Source of the DNA: a bacterium
GTDB lineage: Bacteria; CSSED10-310; JAJRTK01
Length of the DNA stretch: 32,068 nucleotides
Assembly (NCBI GenBank): GCA_024278345.1
Contig: JAJRTK010000321.1
Location: forward strand, 1 to 32,068
Direction of reading: 5' to 3'
In this document: piece by piece, positions 7,599-15,933 of the stretch
How positions within the stretch are numbered: the stretch's first letter is position 1
How the letters are laid out: every line of letters starts with the position of its first letter
Program-made: the position numbers and the translations under genes
Notes under the pieces: generated by a model
What the model was told of the DNA's origin: nothing
Seen by the model: the letters and a program-made list of their open reading frames with translations, nothing else
Databases searched by the model: none

Positions 7599-9686
7599 CT
7601 AGCTTCCCTCAATCTCGATCTTGGCAGTCGCTTCCGCAATGACCGTCACGGGAGCCGTCTTCGGCGGGTCTTCGCCCAATGTGAAGTTCACCAGGAACTG
7701 GTTGAGCTTGCGGTACATCAGCTTGGCTGACACGGTGAGGGTCCGGCTCTTGTCAGCAGGCGCGGCAAACTCGAATTTTTCCTCCCGATCCCCTGATGCC
7801 GCATCATCCGTTTTTTTGCCCGCTTCCACCAGAGCACCCGGGCAGGCGAAAGCAAACTCTACGGTGTCGGCGAAGCCGGGGAAGAGGGCGCGGCGGAAAC
7901 GGACCCCCACCATGTCCCAAAGGTTGTGCTTGTCAATGAGGTTCCCGTATTGATCCACCGGCTCCGCCTTGAACATGAAGCTGCCCTCGGGAACGAAATT
8001 CTTTTCGTTGAGCTTGCCCGTGCTGTAAACCAGGCGGCCAGAATCGTCGCGAACTTCGAGCTGGACCCAAACTTGGATGAGATCTAGTGGGCCAGTGGGG
8101 AAGTCATGGCCAACTTTGTTGGAGGTAATGACGACGCGGAGGGGCACATTTTCTCCGGGCTTGGCTGTCTTGGGTGCGGTAAGCTCGATGGGCACGGCAG
8201 GGCCATCGACCCACTTGCCTTGAATTTCCGGAATCCGGAGTTCGCCGCGAAGCCATTTCTCCGTCTCCTTGACATGCTCTTCTCCCCCCGGCAGGTCGAG
8301 GGCCTTGGGAATCCACTGATTGGCGCCCAGAAAAGCGTGGCTCCGGTGTTTCCCATCGTAGGGATCGCGATTTTTGTCTACGGGATCACCGGCGCCTGGG
8401 TCCGTGGAAGCCCGGAGGGGCATGTGGCATTCCCTGCACTCGATGGTCTTGTCCGGCTCATCGGGATGGTTCCAACGGCTTTTGCGCCAATTATCGTACT
8501 GATTTTGGAGCTGGACCCAGCCGACGTTGTTGACCTCTTGATCGACGAACTGTTTGTGGCAAGCGGCGCAAAACTCCGGCGTCTTGAACATCCGGCGGCT
8601 GTAGGTGGCATTGTGCTCATCGGGATAGGCGCGGATAAGAAAGTCCGAGGCAAACTTTCCAAGTTTGCCGCCGGAGCTTTCGTAAAGATAGCGCTGGGGC
8701 TCGGTGATCACGTAAGCGGCGTTACCCTTGATGTCGGTCTCGCGGATAGAATGGCAGGCCGCGCAGGAAATACCTTCCTGGAATCCGGAAAGGCCGGTGA
8801 GGTTCTCGACAAAAATGTTTTTCGTCCCGGAAAAAAGGGAGATGGGATCGTGGCAACCACCACAGTAACGGGTCGATTCGGGGCCGTTCTGCTTTCCCAT
8901 CGTGGCCTGAACCGCCTGAAAAACCGGGTCCATCGCCGCATAGCGGTGAGCCGATGGAAGCCACTCCTCGTAGATCTCCTGGTGACACCCCGAAGAGCCG
9001 CAGGCCGCGGAACCAGCCAGGCTTTCCGGGGCCAAAGGGCCATTGGTGTCGGTCCGGGCCAGGCTGGGAGCGAAGGGCCGATCATCGCCATAGGGTTTGC
9101 TGTAGTCGGCGGGAAACTCCCGTTTCGCCATGGGCTTCGTGCCGGCGGCACTCCAGGCGCCCCAAGCCACGGAAAAGGCAACGGCCACGAGAAGTGAGCC
9201 CCGGACGTAGAGGCGTACGGGCTCGCCGCGGCCCCAGCCAATGCCCGCGCTCATGGCGCGGAACAGGAGAAGGATCAAGTGAGGCATGGCAAAAGCGAGA
9301 AGAACGAAAGTCCCGGCGATATGAACGTCTCGCCACACCCAGGAGATCCGCGTGCTGGCCGCGGCCTGCAGGCTCAACACAAGGCCGGAGACAACCAGTG
9401 ACAAAAAGGCCAAGGCCGTCACATATCCCGTGAGCTTGTAGTGAGTCAGCGGGTGTCCACGATAGGCGCTGAAATGCTTCCAAATGTACACGAGGGACGG
9501 AATGATGAAAGGCAGCCCGACGATGGTGTGACAAAGGACCGCAACCTGCGTCGTGACGGAGAAGGGAGCAAGATAGATCACCAGGCCGGTGAGGGTTTCG
9601 AAGAACAGCAGTCCGGAGACCCACCGCACCAGGGCACTGGTCCAATCTTGTGTCTGTTTCACGGAATGGGCATCACTTTGGCTCAT
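7599..9686 (-). CDS. Membrane cytochrome b-like / pentahaem cytochrome c fusion
   Basis: A 695-residue redox protein. The first 180 residues contain about five membrane helices (near 21-41, 46-70, 86-106, 118-143, 160-181). Their His residues (H53, H122 and H136) could ligate b-haem, like the cytochrome b561/NapC-type quinol modules. A periplasmic part follows with five c-haem sites: CGSSGCH (229-235, a CX4CH variant), CGGCH (275-279), CAACH (308-312), CAACH (373-377) and CRECH (417-421). This part is similar in style to cytochrome c554-type proteins. A haem-free beta-rich domain (about 470-690) ends the protein. The inferred role is moving electrons from quinol to a periplasmic acceptor, or the reverse. 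Its ATG overlaps the mobB stop (ATGA), so translation is coupled. The electron partner is not visible in the window. Confidence 0.85.
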   Translation of the reverse strand: MSQSDAHSVKQTQDWTSALVRWVSGLLFFETLTGLVIYLAPFSVTTQVAVLCHTIVGLPFIIPSLVYIWKHFSAYRGHPLTHYKLTGYVTALAFLSLVVSGLVLSLQAAASTRISWVWRDVHIAGTFVLLAFAMPHLILLLFRAMSAGIGWGRGEPVRLYVRGSLLVAVAFSVAWGAWSAAGTKPMAKREFPADYSKPYGDDRPFAPSLARTDTNGPLAPESLAGSAACGSSGCHQEIYEEWLPSAHRYAAMDPVFQAVQATMGKQNGPESTRYCGGCHDPISLFSGTKNIFVENLTGLSGFQEGISCAACHSIRETDIKGNAAYVITEPQRYLYESSGGKLGKFASDFLIRAYPDEHNATYSRRMFKTPEFCAACHKQFVDQEVNNVGWVQLQNQYDNWRKSRWNHPDEPDKTIECRECHMPLRASTDPGAGDPVDKNRDPYDGKHRSHAFLGANQWIPKALDLPGGEEHVKETEKWLRGELRIPEIQGKWVDGPAVPIELTAPKTAKPGENVPLRVVITSNKVGHDFPTGPLDLIQVWVQLEVRDDSGRLVYSTGKLNEKNFVPEGSFMFKAEPVDQYGNLIDKHNLWDMVGVRFRRALFPGFADTVEFAFACPGALVEAGKKTDDAASGDREEKFEFAAPADKSRTLTVSAKLMYRKLNQFLVNFTLGEDPPKTAPVTVIAEATAKIEIEGS

Positions 9687-10417
9687 GGTCGAGGTCCGAG
9701 TGTAGGGGTTGACGACGAGGTGGAATGGAAGGCCGGTATCGAGTTGTGGCCGCGGTTTTCAGCCGGCTCTGACTTGCCGGCACTGCCCCGCGGGAACCTC
9801 TCTTCTACCCACGCAGCCAAGGCTTCGGGTTTTCCAAGCTCGAATACCGGAACGGGGAATGGCCGCTCCAGATCGGTGAAGAGGGCGATGAGGGTCGGAT
9901 CATGGAGACAGAGAGGCTCGGGGCTGCGCTTCGACCGGACCACCTCGATCTTGGGCCACGGACCTGTTTTATAACCCTCGGTAATGACCAAGTCCAGGCC
10001 CTGAAAGAAGTGAGATAGAAGAGCCTCCCGCTGAAGAGGTTCCGTCAGCCGCCTCCGAAAAGCCAATTCCGTATCAGAGGCGATGAGCACGCGGTTAGCG
10101 CCGGCCTGGAAATGCCGGTCGGTATCCTTGCCCTCGTAATCCATGCGAAAACCATGGGCATCGTGCTTGAAAGTGCCAACGCGCCAACCACGGAGGGTCA
10201 AGTGGCGCACAAGGTGTTCCAAGAGCGCGGTCTTGCCGGAATCCTTGCGGCCTACGATGGAAAGTACGGCGGGATGTGACGTCGGAGGTTTCATGGGAAT
10301 AGTCTGCGTGATTGGACCGTTGACGGGAGAAGAAACGGTTGGCCGCCCTTTTGGGTGACTGCGCTCCGCCCAAGGTAAATTGCCGTCCAACTTGCGATAA
10401 AAGGGTCTTTCTGTCAT
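9683..10417 (-). CDS. mobB: MobB-type molybdopterin-guanine dinucleotide biosynthesis adaptor
   Basis: A P-loop GTPase-like protein that assists MobA in attaching GMP to molybdopterin for Mo/W enzymes. The Walker A motif GRKDSGKT is at residues 56-63. The family signatures FKHDAHGF and DLVITEGYK follow, the latter being the Walker B region. I kept the ATG at 10417 because GAGGA stands 7 nt upstream. An ATG at 10294 would give the normal MobB N-terminus but has no visible ribosome-binding site, so the protein may carry a 41-residue extension. The C-terminal 40 residues are low-complexity and Ser/Thr/Pro-rich. The gene heads the minus-strand operon and overlaps the cytochrome gene by 4 bp. Its partner moaA/mobA genes and a molybdoenzyme are not in the window. 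Confidence 0.88.
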   Translation of the reverse strand: MTERPFYRKLDGNLPWAERSHPKGRPTVSSPVNGPITQTIPMKPPTSHPAVLSIVGRKDSGKTALLEHLVRHLTLRGWRVGTFKHDAHGFRMDYEGKDTDRHFQAGANRVLIASDTELAFRRRLTEPLQREALLSHFFQGLDLVITEGYKTGPWPKIEVVRSKRSPEPLCLHDPTLIALFTDLERPFPVPVFELGKPEALAAWVEERFPRGSAGKSEPAENRGHNSIPAFHSTSSSTPTLGPRP

Positions 10418-10551
10418 TGTCCGTCCTCAGCCGGGAAAGGATGATAGCCTTTTTCAACGCGAATTGCACACCTGGCAAGACTGACTGGGCCGTCGGACTT
10501 TGCGGAAGGAAGCCGCGCGAAGTCCTAGCACGCATTTTTCAGGAAACCACG

Positions 10552-11310
10552 ATGACGATGACAATCCTTTTCGAAACGCCTACTCATCGCAACCTCCTCC
10601 TTGAGGATTTTGGGCATGGCCAGGCGATCCAGGCGAACCAACATCTGATCATCCACAACGGCCAGGCCATCCTCCTCGACCCAGGGGGGCACAAGGTTTT
10701 CAACCAGGCTCTATCGGAGCTCAGCAGCTTGTTGCCCGGAGGCCAGGGGCTCCAATACCTCTTTTTTTCCCACGCCGATCCCGATATCGTCGCGGCGGTG
10801 AACCGCTGGCTCATCACGACGGATGCCATTGCCTACGCGTCGAAGCTCTGGCAAAGGTTCATCCCCCACTTCGGTCTCGACGACGCGTTTATGCACCGTC
10901 TTTTGCCGATTCCTGACGAGGGGATGTTCCTCGATCTTGGTGGAAGCGAGTTGATGCTGCTTCCAGCTCATTTTCTGCATTCCGTGGGAAACTTCCAAGT
11001 CTATGATCCGGTATCGAAGATCCTCTATAGCGGGGATCTTGGAAGTTCCATCGGCATGGATTACACTGAGGTCCAGGATTTCGACGCCCACCTCGCGTAC
11101 ATGGAGTCGTTCCATCGACGTTACATGGCCTCCAGCCGCGCTTTACGGGCTTGGGCCAGGATGGTTCGTCCGTTGGATCTCGAGATTATCGCCCCACAGC
11201 ACGGCGCCTTCTTCAGAGGCCGCGTGATGATCGACCGGTTTTTGGATTGGTGTGCTGGCTTCCAGTGTGGAATTGAAGTCTTGGAGCAAATCTACGAGAT
11301 TCCCAAATAG
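10552..11310 (+). CDS. Flavodiiron-like metallo-beta-lactamase-fold protein, paralogue 1
   Basis: A 252-residue protein with only the beta-lactamase-fold half of flavodiiron proteins, as in the stand-alone ODP (oxygen-binding di-iron protein) group. Likely metal ligands are H74-x-D76-x-D78, H143, D162 (SGDLG) and H217 (APQHGAF). Their spacing follows the flavodiiron pattern HxExDH/H/D/H, except that Glu is replaced by Asp and the final His of the first motif by Ile. There is no flavodoxin domain, so an enzymatic NO/O2 reductase would need another electron donor. A sensor role is an alternative. I chose ATG 10552, with AGGA about 8 nt upstream; 10558 is possible. It is the first gene of a six-gene operon and is strikingly similar to the gene at 11785 throughout. 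Confidence 0.82.
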   Translation: MTMTILFETPTHRNLLLEDFGHGQAIQANQHLIIHNGQAILLDPGGHKVFNQALSELSSLLPGGQGLQYLFFSHADPDIVAAVNRWLITTDAIAYASKLWQRFIPHFGLDDAFMHRLLPIPDEGMFLDLGGSELMLLPAHFLHSVGNFQVYDPVSKILYSGDLGSSIGMDYTEVQDFDAHLAYMESFHRRYMASSRALRAWARMVRPLDLEIIAPQHGAFFRGRVMIDRFLDWCAGFQCGIEVLEQIYEIPK

Positions 11311-11390
11311 GTCACGATGGAACCATATCACGAGCTCTCGGAGCCCGCGAAAAGCAGGTTCGGAACCCCACAGTGTTAAGGAGAAGGACG

Positions 11391-11756
11391 ATGTCCAGGA
11401 TCGATGATCTGAACCGCATCTTGAGGTCCTTGCAGACCGAAAGCCCTGACATTCGAGCGAGTGCGCTCATATCGGAAGACGGTTTGATGATTGCGAGTGC
11501 CCTGCCGCAGCATATTGACGAGATGCGCGTGGCGGGAATGAGCGCGACCCTGCTCAGCCTCGGGACCCGAGCTTCCAGAGAACTCTCACTGGGGGGGCTG
11601 GAGCAGACGCTGATTCGGGGGTCGGACGGCTATGCCGTGATGCTGACATCGGGCAAGGGGAGTATGCTCTTGGCCATCACCACCAAGCAGGCGAAGCTCG
11701 GGTTGATCTTCCTTGACATGAGCCGCGCCGCAAAGGAAATCGAGCGGATCCTCTAG
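11391..11756 (+). CDS. Roadblock/LC7 domain protein
   Basis: A 121-residue, single-domain roadblock/LC7 protein, the family of MglB and other partners or GAPs of small GTPases and ParA-like switches. The family pattern ASALISEDGLMIASALP (about 23-39) is followed by a long helix, then SDGYAVMLTSGKGSMLLAITTK and a C-terminal amphipathic helix. Such proteins form dimers with a shared beta sheet. The ATG at 11391 is preceded by AAGGAG with 7-nt spacing, which makes the upstream GTG at 11373 unlikely. It sits between the two flavodiiron-like paralogues, 28 bp before the second. No MglA-type GTPase is present, so the natural partner would be the ParA-like ATPase two genes downstream. Confidence 0.85.
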   Translation: MSRIDDLNRILRSLQTESPDIRASALISEDGLMIASALPQHIDEMRVAGMSATLLSLGTRASRELSLGGLEQTLIRGSDGYAVMLTSGKGSMLLAITTKQAKLGLIFLDMSRAAKEIERIL

Positions 11757-11784
11757 CACGCATCATCCGTGGGGAAGCATCACC

Positions 11785-12543
11785 ATGCCGACGACTCTTT
11801 ATGAAACGCCAACCCATCGCAATCTTCTCCTTGAGGACTTTGGAAGAGGGCAAGCTGTTCAGGCCAACCAACACGTCATCATCCACAACGATCAGGCCAT
11901 CATCCTCGACCCTGGTGGTCACAAGGTTTTCAACCAGGCGCTCTCAGAGATCACTCTTCTTTTGGGCACCGAGGGGAACTTACGTTACCTCTTCTTCTCC
12001 CATCAGGACCCCGACATTGTCGCCGCGGCAAACGGTTGGCTGATGACAACGGATGCCATCGCTTACGCCTCGGCACTCTGGATGAGGTTCATCCCACACT
12101 TCGGTGTCGATTCGATGGTGGTGGATCGACTCAAACCGATTGCCGACGAGGGAATGCTGTTGGATCTCGGGGGACTGCAACTGATGATCCTGCCTGCCCA
12201 CTTCCTGCATTCCGTTGGGAACTTCCAGATCTACGACCCAGAGTCGAAGATTCTTTACGCGGGAGATCTCGGTGCCTCCTTAGGAATGGAATACATCGAG
12301 GTCACGGATTTCCAGGAGCATTTGAAGTACATGGCGGGATTTCACCGGCGGTACATGGTATCGAATCGCGCCATGAGGGCATGGGCAAACATGGTTCGTC
12401 AGCTCGACATCGAGATCATCGCCCCGCAACACGGTGCTTTCTTCCGGGGCAAGGCCATGGTCGATCAGTTCGTGGACTGGTGTGCCGAGCTCGAATGTGG
12501 GATCGACATTATGGAAGAGTATTTCAGGCTCCCCAGGAAATAG
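11785..12543 (+). CDS. Flavodiiron-like metallo-beta-lactamase-fold protein, paralogue 2
   Basis: A 252-residue paralogue of the gene at 10552, collinear from end to end and sharing long blocks such as ETPTHRNLLLEDFG, LDPGGHKVFNQALSE and LPAHFLHSVGNFQ. The candidate metal ligands are all kept: H73-x-D75-x-D77, H142, D161 and H216, with the same Glu-to-Asp replacement. Differences cluster in surface segments, which fits divergence into a heterodimer or two sensing states. It starts at ATG 11785 after a modest GGGGAAG site, and the ParA-like gene follows after 23 bp. Retention of both copies around a roadblock gene suggests both are functional. Whether it binds iron, and whether it senses or turns over O2 or NO, cannot be told from sequence. 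Confidence 0.82.
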   Translation: MPTTLYETPTHRNLLLEDFGRGQAVQANQHVIIHNDQAIILDPGGHKVFNQALSEITLLLGTEGNLRYLFFSHQDPDIVAAANGWLMTTDAIAYASALWMRFIPHFGVDSMVVDRLKPIADEGMLLDLGGLQLMILPAHFLHSVGNFQIYDPESKILYAGDLGASLGMEYIEVTDFQEHLKYMAGFHRRYMVSNRAMRAWANMVRQLDIEIIAPQHGAFFRGKAMVDQFVDWCAELECGIDIMEEYFRLPRK

Positions 12544-12566
12544 ATTTTGGCATCGGAGGAAAAGCT

Positions 12567-13388
12567 ATGGCCCAACAAATCGTGATTGCCAGCCAGAAGG
12601 GTGGTGTGGGAAAGACGACCGTCTGTCTCAACCTTGCCTTGGCCTTTGCGGAGCGCGGAGTGAACACGCTTCTGGTGGACCTCGATCCACAGGGCGCCAT
12701 CGGTCTTTCTTTGGGGCAGAAGGACACGGCGTGGCCCGGAATCGCTGACCTCATGATGGGCGTCGTGCCCAAGGAAAAAACCATCGTTCGGACGAAGCTC
12801 CCCCTTTTGAGTATCCTTGCCCGAGGACGCCTCGATCCCCGGGATATCTGCGAATACGAAACGGCCCTCTATTCCACCAATCTCTTGAGCGACACCCTGA
12901 AGAAAGTGGAGGGTGGCTTCGACCTTCTCATCCTGGACACGCCCGGCGGCATGGGAATGATCACGAGAGCGATCCTCAGGATCGCCGAATTCGTTTTGGT
13001 TCCCGTACAGGCAGAGGTTCTGGCGGGACGCTCGACACCTCAGATTCGACGGATTATCGAGCATGTCCAAAAGAGCGAAAACCCCGGGCTTCGGTTTCTG
13101 GGCTTCCTGGCGACAATGGTGGAGCATTCCGACAAGCTTTCCCAGTCCATCTTGATGCAACTCTGGTCCAGCGGCGCCAACGTACTACAAACAGTGATCC
13201 CCCGGAACCGCGTTTTTCACGAGGCCTGCCAGAAGGGAATCCCCGTGGGCTACCTTGGAGCCACCGTTCATCCTGAGGCACGCCGCTTCGACATGCTGGC
13301 CATCGAGGTGGAAAACCTCATCCACCAGTACGCGGAAGAATCCGATTCCTCAGAAGAGATGACAAGGACAGAAAGAACCTTGATTTGA
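12567..13388 (+). CDS. ParA/MinD-type deviant Walker ATPase
   Basis: A 273-residue P-loop ATPase of the ParA/Soj/MinD group. The deviant Walker A KGGVGKTT is at residues 11-18, Walker A' LLVDLDPQG near 40-48 and Walker B LLILDTPGG near 128-136. A strong GGAGGA site lies 6 nt before the ATG. ParA-type proteins dimerise with ATP and position cargo on nucleoid or membrane. Here there is no ParB gene or parS-like repeat nearby, which argues against chromosome or plasmid partitioning and for an orphan ParA positioning or switching a protein complex. The roadblock protein upstream and the Pro-rich protein directly downstream (40-bp gap) are the obvious candidate partners. The C-terminal 15 residues are acidic/Ser-rich. 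Confidence 0.9.
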   Translation: MAQQIVIASQKGGVGKTTVCLNLALAFAERGVNTLLVDLDPQGAIGLSLGQKDTAWPGIADLMMGVVPKEKTIVRTKLPLLSILARGRLDPRDICEYETALYSTNLLSDTLKKVEGGFDLLILDTPGGMGMITRAILRIAEFVLVPVQAEVLAGRSTPQIRRIIEHVQKSENPGLRFLGFLATMVEHSDKLSQSILMQLWSSGANVLQTVIPRNRVFHEACQKGIPVGYLGATVHPEARRFDMLAIEVENLIHQYAEESDSSEEMTRTERTLI

Positions 13389-13428
13389 CCTGGTCTTTTG
13401 TCCTGTTCCCGTCATGGAGGACCTTTCC

Positions 13429-14400
13429 GTGGAACCGCTTACCTCCTATATTCGCTTCAGTCTTCAGAAGAACTCCGGACCAGTTCCGGAGGAGACCGCC
13501 GACGAACTGCCCAAAAGGGACCGTGCGCCAGTGAGAGAGCCGGCCTACCTCCGCTTTTCACTCCACGACCTGACCTTCGGTCGATTCGAAGTCGGCCGCC
13601 CAAGAGAGACAGTTCCCAAGGCCCCGGAGCCAGTGGAAATCTCGCCGGGGGGCGCCCCGGAGCCATCGCCGGGAGAGACCGAGCCAATGGCGGCTCCGAT
13701 TGCAACGCCCGCCAAGCCACCAAGGTCACCCCGATCAGCCGTCTCGGCTCAACCAGCTCCAGCGCCTTCGCCACCAACCCCTCTTCCTGCCGTCCGTTTC
13801 AGGACCAAACCTCCAGATTCCGGCAGGTTTCAAGCCGTCCATGGCCAGGCGGCTCCGGGGCTGACGCCCTTCGAAACCCCGGCCCCCCCTGTTCCGGCCA
13901 CCTCCTCCGCCGGGACGCCAAAACTCGAAGAAAAGGCGCCATCGCCGGCACCGACTCCTTATGACACCCACAAACCCACCGCCTCCTCCGCCATCCCCGC
14001 GGCAAAACCGCGGCTTCCCACTCAGGGACGCTTTGGTTCCAAATACTGGGATGAAATGCTGGACTGGTTCCTGCAAGCATCGCGGAGCGACGCCGCTTTC
14101 GCCATGAATCCCGAAGGCTTGACCATCTCCCACCGCGGCAAGTACACGGCGGACGAGGTGACGAACATCGGCTCGCGGTTGCTCATCGCCGTGGAGCATA
14201 TCTCGAAAATGGGTCTTTCGCCGGGACGCCCGGAATGCGTCCTGGTCCATTTCGGACCGCGGATCCTCACCGGGCTCTGCTTCGATTTGGAGCCGCCGGA
14301 ATTCCTCATCCTGGGTTTTATTGGCAGCAAGCCGCTCTCCTCTCAGACGCGGAAGGAAATCCTGCTGATGGTTTCCAGCATCCTCTCTTCACAAATCTGA
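13429..14400 (+). CDS. Pro-rich protein with roadblock-like C-terminal domain
   Basis: About 323 residues that I could not assign to a named family. Residues 1-60 hold two copies of a short motif, YIRFSL (7-12) and YLRFSL (40-45). Residues 60-200 are a Pro/Ala-rich, probably disordered linker. Residues 205-323 look like a divergent roadblock/LC7 fold: AFAMNPEGLTISHRG, a long helix GSRLLIAVEHISKMGL, then strands ECVLVHFGPRILTGLCF and FLILGFIG. GTG 13429 is preferred since GGAGG stands 8 nt before it. ATG 13414 lacks a ribosome-binding site. The position after parA and before a hybrid kinase suggests an adaptor joining the ATPase to the kinase, which is inference. Confidence 0.75.
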   Translation: MEPLTSYIRFSLQKNSGPVPEETADELPKRDRAPVREPAYLRFSLHDLTFGRFEVGRPRETVPKAPEPVEISPGGAPEPSPGETEPMAAPIATPAKPPRSPRSAVSAQPAPAPSPPTPLPAVRFRTKPPDSGRFQAVHGQAAPGLTPFETPAPPVPATSSAGTPKLEEKAPSPAPTPYDTHKPTASSAIPAAKPRLPTQGRFGSKYWDEMLDWFLQASRSDAAFAMNPEGLTISHRGKYTADEVTNIGSRLLIAVEHISKMGLSPGRPECVLVHFGPRILTGLCFDLEPPEFLILGFIGSKPLSSQTRKEILLMVSSILSSQI

Positions 14401-14457
14401 ATTCCGGCCCAATCCTGAAAACATCCAACAAAGCGCTTCGACATACTAGGCATTACG

Positions 14458-15933
14458 ATGAATCCCCATTCCCCTGGAGCTTCGCCCGAGGTTCTCATCG
14501 TCGATGATTCGGCCCCCAGCAGAATTATCATTCGGAGTCTGGTGCAATTAGAAGGCCACCGCTGTATCGAGGCGGCCGACGGTCCCCAAGCACTTGAGAT
14601 CCTGAAGGAGAAACCCATCTCTCTCGTCCTTCTGGACGTGATGATGGGCGGGATGTCGGGTCTTGAGGTTCTGGCAAGAATCCGAAAAGAGCGCACACTG
14701 CTGGAACTGCCGGTGATCATGATCACGGCGGGAGAAGCTCGGCGGACCATCGCCCGAGCCTTTGCCTTGGGTGCCAATGATTTCGTCACCAAGCCCGTCG
14801 ATCTGCCTGTCCTGAGAGCCAGGATACAGGCTCACACGACGATATCACGCCTTTCCCAGCGCCTGGAAGAAGAGAAGCGTTTCTCCCAAAATGTAGTGGA
14901 AAGCATCAGCGACATCGTCTTCGTCGTCGATGGGAACCAGCGGATCACTCTTTTCAACGACTCCGCGGAAAGGACATTCGGCCATCCGGCGGGGGCAATC
15001 CTGGGGCAACCAGCAGCGGACCTGTACGTCGATCCATCCGAGGGGGCCCAGCTCTTCGATATCGCTTTGGAGCAAGGCTTTTTTTTCGGTGAGACCCGCT
15101 GCCGCAAGAAAAATGGGGAAGAATTCTACGTTTTCCAGAAAATGTCAGTTTTGCAGCGCTCTGGTCAGGCAATGGGCCTGGTGATCGTCGCGGAAGAGAC
15201 GACGGAAAAGCGGAAGATCGAGGCCGAGCGGAAGAGGATTGCGGAGGTCAAGGATGAATTCTTCCGGATCGCCAGCCACGACTTGAAAAATCCTCTGACG
15301 GCCCTCGCCCTTGTGGGAGGTGCCCTGAAGATGCCCGGGCTGAGGCGGGAATCACGGGACCACTTCATCCTGGTGCTGGAGAAAAATGTCGCGGTCATGC
15401 AAGAGATCATCGAAGATTTCCTCGATTTTGGCGCCCTTGAAGATGGCGAGCTCCGGCTGGAGCTTGGGCATGTCGATTTACCCGAAATCGCCCGACGCGT
15501 CATCGATGCGAACATGGCCTACGCCAGGGACAAGAAGATCGAAATCAAGCTCCAGCTCGTGGGAAGTGTCCCGCGGGTTGCCGGCGATCCATTCAGACTT
15601 CGACAGGTCCTCTACAACCTGGTGAACAATGCCATCAAGTTTAGCCAATCCGAAACCGGCATCGAGATCTTCCTTCGCCCGGAGGGAGAGGGAGTGCTCT
15701 TGGAGGTGGTCGATTCGGGGCCGGGTCTCTCCGATGAGGACATGGGGAAGGTTTTCCAAAGATACCAACGGCTCAGTGCGAAGCCCACGGGGGGAGAAAA
15801 GAGCTCCAGGCTGGGCCTGGCTATCTCCAAGAAGCTCATCGAGCAGCACGGTGGCCGGATCGGAGTGTGGAACAACGTGGACGAAGGAGCGACCTTTTGG
15901 TTCTGGCTCCCCGCCAGCTCCTCACAATCATAG
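14458..15933 (+). CDS. Hybrid sensor: receiver-PAS-histidine kinase
   Basis: A 491-residue soluble signalling protein. The receiver domain (about 10-128) has acidic D16/D17, phospho-acceptor D60 and K112. A helical linker leads to a PAS domain (about 142-255). HisKA follows, with the phospho-acceptor H274 in SHDLKNPL, and then an HATPase domain with N-box VNNAIKF and G-boxes DSGPGLSD and SRLGLAISK. There is no membrane segment, so it reads a cytoplasmic signal. It is the last gene of the operon and a terminator follows about 165 bp downstream. An N-terminal receiver means its kinase activity may itself be controlled by phosphorylation from another kinase. No cognate output regulator lies in the operon. 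Confidence 0.9.
   Translation: MNPHSPGASPEVLIVDDSAPSRIIIRSLVQLEGHRCIEAADGPQALEILKEKPISLVLLDVMMGGMSGLEVLARIRKERTLLELPVIMITAGEARRTIARAFALGANDFVTKPVDLPVLRARIQAHTTISRLSQRLEEEKRFSQNVVESISDIVFVVDGNQRITLFNDSAERTFGHPAGAILGQPAADLYVDPSEGAQLFDIALEQGFFFGETRCRKKNGEEFYVFQKMSVLQRSGQAMGLVIVAEETTEKRKIEAERKRIAEVKDEFFRIASHDLKNPLTALALVGGALKMPGLRRESRDHFILVLEKNVAVMQEIIEDFLDFGALEDGELRLELGHVDLPEIARRVIDANMAYARDKKIEIKLQLVGSVPRVAGDPFRLRQVLYNLVNNAIKFSQSETGIEIFLRPEGEGVLLEVVDSGPGLSDEDMGKVFQRYQRLSAKPTGGEKSSRLGLAISKKLIEQHGGRIGVWNNVDEGATFWFWLPASSSQS

Noticed and set aside
8106-9197. A 363-codon plus-strand frame opposite the pentahaem cytochrome
   Set aside because: The opposite strand carries five haem motifs in frame. This frame shows only codon-bias shadow features.
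12567-13388. ParA as part of a plasmid or chromosome partition locus
   Set aside because: No parB-like gene, parS-like repeats or replication gene is nearby. The neighbours are signalling proteins.
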